Shown here one piece after another: positions 61,655-64,000 of a stretch of 64,000 bases of DNA. Source of the DNA: Ancylobacter tetraedralis. GTDB taxonomy: Bacteria > Pseudomonadota > Alphaproteobacteria > Rhizobiales > Xanthobacteraceae. Under the pieces are notes generated by a model. That model saw only the letters and a list, made by a program, of their open reading frames with translations, made no database searches and was not told the DNA's origin. The position numbers were made by a program, and so were the translations under genes. Numbering within the stretch: position 1 is the first letter of the stretch; every line of letters starts with the position of its first letter. The DNA lies in the NCBI RefSeq assembly GCF_014195655.1, contig NZ_JACICD010000004.1, positions 1-64,000 on the forward strand. The letters are read 5' to 3'.

Positions 61655-62776
61655 ATGTTCGGCGAGATTTCAAGCGAGCAACTGGCGGTCGACGCGGCGC
61701 CGGGAATTCTGACCATCGATCTCGGCGCCCTGGCCGCGAATTACCGGGCGCTGCAGGCGCGGGTTGGCGCGGCGCGGGTGGCGGGCGTGGTCAAGGCGGA
61801 TGCCTATGGCCTCGGCGCGCTGCGCGTCGCTCCCGCGCTTTATGCGGCGGGCTGCCGCGATTTCTTCGTCGCCCATCTTTCCGAAGCGCGGGTGCTGCGC
61901 CCGGCGCTGGGGCCGGATGCGCGGCTCTACGTGCTCAACGGCTTGCAGCCCGGTGCCGAACCGGCGGCGGCGGAGGCCGGCATCGTGCCCGTGCTGAACA
62001 GCCTGGAGCAGATCGAGCGCTGGTCGCGGCTGGCCGGCGCGCAGCGTCGCACGCTGCCCGCGCTCCTCCAGTTCGACACCGGCATGTCGCGCCTTGGCCT
62101 CGCGCCGGACGAGGTGGAGGCGCTGATCGCCGCGCCGGCCCGGCTGGAGGGCGTGCGGGTGCTCCATGTCATGAGCCACCTCGCCAGCGCCGACGAGCCG
62201 GACAATGCGCAGAATGCCGCGCAACTGGTCGAGATGCAGCGATTCGCGCGCGCCTTTCCCGGCGTGGAGATGTGCTTCGCCAATTCCGGCGGCGTGTTCC
62301 TCGGGCCGGACTATCACGGCACGCTGGTGCGTCCGGGCATCGCGCTCTATGGCGGCGCGCCGGTCGCGGGCATCGCCAACCCGATGGCGCCGGTGGTGCG
62401 GCTGGAGGTGCGGGTGATCCAAACCCGCGCCGTGCCGGCCGGCGCCCGCGTCGGTTATGGCGGGGCGCATGTGACCGTGGGTGAGCGCCGGCTCGCCACC
62501 ATCGCCGCCGGCTATGCCGATGGTGTGCCGCGCCATCTCAGCGATCGCGGTGCCGCCTATCTCGGTGCCACGCGCCTGCCCATGGTCGGCCGGGTGTCGA
62601 TGGACAGCTTGACGCTCGATGTCACCGAACTGCCGCCGGGTACGCTCAGGCTGGGCAGCCTGGTGGAGCTGATCGGCCCGCACCAGACACTGGAGGATAT
62701 GGCGAGCGCCGCCGGCACCATCGCCTACGAGATCCTGACCCGCCTTGGGACGCGCTATCATCGCGTCTACCGCTGA
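61655..62776 (+). CDS. dadX: Alanine racemase, catabolic type
   Basis: A 373-residue PLP enzyme interconverting L- and D-alanine. The PLP Lys is in [16 protein letters not shown] near residue 48, the opposing catalytic Tyr is in [14 protein letters not shown], and the dimer/active-site motif [15 protein letters not shown] is near the C-terminus. The start is ATG 61655, with GAGG seven bases upstream. It lies 65 bases before dadA, so it should feed D-alanine to that enzyme rather than serve only cell-wall synthesis. The Lrp-type regulator is divergent from it. Confidence 0.93.
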   Translation: MFGEISSEQLAVDAAPGILTIDLGALAANYRALQARVGAARVAGVVKADAYGLGALRVAPALYAAGCRDFFVAHLSEARVLRPALGPDARLYVLNGLQPGAEPAAAEAGIVPVLNSLEQIERWSRLAGAQRRTLPALLQFDTGMSRLGLAPDEVEALIAAPARLEGVRVLHVMSHLASADEPDNAQNAAQLVEMQRFARAFPGVEMCFANSGGVFLGPDYHGTLVRPGIALYGGAPVAGIANPMAPVVRLEVRVIQTRAVPAGARVGYGGAHVTVGERRLATIAAGYADGVPRHLSDRGAAYLGATRLPMVGRVSMDSLTLDVTELPPGTLRLGSLVELIGPHQTLEDMASAAGTIAYEILTRLGTRYHRVYR

Positions 62777-62841
62777 ACTCGCCCGCCGCCGCTCCTGCTG
62801 CCCGCCGCCGAACGTCGCAAGAAGAGAACCAGAGGCCTTCC

Positions 62842-64000
62842 ATGAAAGTCGTCATCCTGGGCGCCGGCGTGATCGGCGTCACCTCGGCCTATTACCTCGC
62901 CAAGGCCGGCCACGAGGTCACGGTGCTGGAGCGTCAGCCGGGCCCGGCGCTGGAGACCAGCTTCGCCAATGCCGGCGAGGTCTCGCCCGGCTATTCCTCG
63001 CCCTGGGCGGCGCCCGGCATTCCGCAGAAGGCGCTGAAATGGCTGTTCATGAAGCACGCGCCGCTCATCATCCAGCCGATGGCGGACCTCGCCACCTGGC
63101 GCTGGATGCTGGCCATGCTCGCCAATTGCACGGCGGCCCGCTACGCGGTGAACAAGGGCCGCATGGTCCGCATCGCCGAATATAGCCGCGACTGCCTGAT
63201 CGCCCTGCGCGCCGAGACCGGCATCGCCTATGACGAGCGCACCCAGGGCACGCTGGAAGTGTTCCGCACGCAGAAGCAGCTCGACAATATCGGCAAGGAC
63301 ATCGAGGTGCTGAAGAAGGACGGCGTGCCGTTCGAGGTGCTCGACCGTGCCGGCTGTGTCGCCGCCGAGCCAGGCCTTGCGCGTTCGGCGCCGAAGATCG
63401 TCGGCGGCCTGCGCCTGCCGGGCGACGAGACCGGCGACTGCTTCCTCTTCACCCAGGCGCTGTCGAAGCTGGCCGAGGGGCTGGGCGTTACCTTCCGCTA
63501 TGGGGTCGATATCCGCCGCATCAAGCATTCGGCCGGCCGGGTTCTCGCCGTCGAGACGGGGCAAGGCGACGTGCGCGCGGATGCCTATGTCGCCGCGCTT
63601 GGCAGCTATGCCCCGGCGCTGCTGGCCCCGCTCGGGCTGCGCCTGCCGATCTACCCGGTGAAGGGCTATTCCATCACCGTGCCGATCGTCGATGAGGCGC
63701 GCGCGCCGGTCTCCACCGTGATGGACGAGGCGCACAAGGTGGCCATCACCCGGCTCGGCGACCGCATCCGCGTGGGTGGCATGGCGGAGATCGCCGGCTT
63801 CAACTTCGATCTGCCGCTGGCGCGGCGCGCCACGCTGGAACATTCGGTCGAAGACCTGTTCGGCGGGGCGGGCGACCAGAGCCGGGCGACCTTCTGGACC
63901 GGGCTGCGGCCGATGACGCCGGACGGCACGCCGATCATCGGGGCGACGCGCTATCCCAACCTGTTCCTCAACGGTGGCCATGGCACGCTGGGCTGGACCA
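62842..64000 (+). CDS. dadA: D-amino-acid dehydrogenase small subunit, 3' truncated by the window
   Basis: 386 codons are visible of an expected 415-435. The N-terminal FAD site is [20 protein letters not shown], followed by [22 protein letters not shown], the DadA hallmark. Further family segments are [33 protein letters not shown] and the flavin-binding [14 protein letters not shown] near the end. The enzyme oxidises D-alanine and other D-amino acids to keto acids at the inner membrane and passes electrons to the respiratory chain. AGAGG about 6 bases upstream supports the start. It is read with dadX; the frame is still open at the window end. Confidence 0.93.
   Translation, partial: MKVVILGAGVIGVTSAYYLAKAGHEVTVLERQPGPALETSFANAGEVSPGYSSPWAAPGIPQKALKWLFMKHAPLIIQPMADLATWRWMLAMLANCTAARYAVNKGRMVRIAEYSRDCLIALRAETGIAYDERTQGTLEVFRTQKQLDNIGKDIEVLKKDGVPFEVLDRAGCVAAEPGLARSAPKIVGGLRLPGDETGDCFLFTQALSKLAEGLGVTFRYGVDIRRIKHSAGRVLAVETGQGDVRADAYVAALGSYAPALLAPLGLRLPIYPVKGYSITVPIVDEARAPVSTVMDEAHKVAITRLGDRIRVGGMAEIAGFNFDLPLARRATLEHSVEDLFGGAGDQSRATFWTGLRPMTPDGTPIIGATRYPNLFLNGGHGTLGWT

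Noticed and set aside
62767-63981. 404-codon open frame on the minus strand
   Set aside because: Antisense to dadA, which is confidently identified; low-complexity composition.
1-64000. tRNA, rRNA, CRISPR arrays and prophage genes
   Set aside because: None were recognised on reading through both strands; no spaced direct repeats of CRISPR type and no phage structural genes were seen.

Overview
The window looks like chromosomal DNA of a GC-rich alphaproteobacterium, most likely of the Hyphomicrobiales (Xanthobacteraceae-like; the family is my inference). The signs are the codon usage, the BamA sequence, several ribose-type and peptide-type ABC importers for catabolism, LacI and DeoR regulators with palindromic operators, and a dadX-dadA-lrp unit. 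No rRNA, tRNA or CRISPR array was found.

Left part (1-18.1 kb). The window opens inside bamA, followed by a frameshifted IS3-family remnant. Next comes a carbon-use locus in two divergent halves. On the minus strand, a DeoR regulator, a DUF1537 acid-sugar kinase and a PdxA2-type dehydrogenase match the known D-threonate/D-erythronate route to dihydroxyacetone phosphate. On the plus strand, a ribose-type ABC importer is followed by a LacI regulator, an uncharacterised 184-aa protein, a metallo-beta-lactamase-fold hydrolase and four dehydrogenases (3-hydroxyacyl-CoA-type, HpsN/histidinol-type, SDR, zinc ADH). A double palindrome just before the importer is the likely LacI operator. The arrangement suggests uptake and stepwise oxidation of a polyol, sugar or sulfonated polyol.

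Middle part (18.1-36.1 kb). A minus-strand block holds a class V aminotransferase, a peptide-type ABC importer with a Tat-type binding protein, and a choline-sulfatase-like enzyme. Next to it is a second ribose-type importer with DhaK and DhaL kinase subunits, divergent from a LacI regulator, an Asp/Glu-racemase-fold protein and an aldo/keto reductase. Three copies of a TTTASTAAA element lie between the divergent units.

Signalling locus (36.6-42.3 kb). An RpfF-type DSF synthase converges on an RpfC-like hybrid kinase. The kinase gene overlaps a REC-PAS-GGDEF-EAL gene, which stands where Xanthomonas has the HD-GYP protein RpfG. This is a diffusible-signal-factor system wired directly to a two-way cyclic-di-GMP enzyme.

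Accessory island (about 42.3-60.9 kb). Remnants of IS630, IS3, IS30 and IS5 elements lead into visibly less GC-rich genes. First come surface-glycan genes (GT61, GT2, and a 1176-aa methyltransferase/GT2/GT4 fusion). Then follows a compact plus-strand cluster: WbqC-like protein, DegT-type aminotransferase, stand-alone acyl carrier protein, O-methyltransferase, FAD oxidoreductase and AMP-forming ligase, facing a hexapeptide-repeat acetyltransferase. I recognise no described pathway with this gene set. It is the best candidate here for a new system, perhaps making a carrier-bound acyl group that decorates a surface amino sugar.

Right end (61-64 kb). An Lrp-type regulator is divergent from alanine racemase (dadX) and D-amino-acid dehydrogenase (dadA, cut by the window end), an alanine-catabolism unit.
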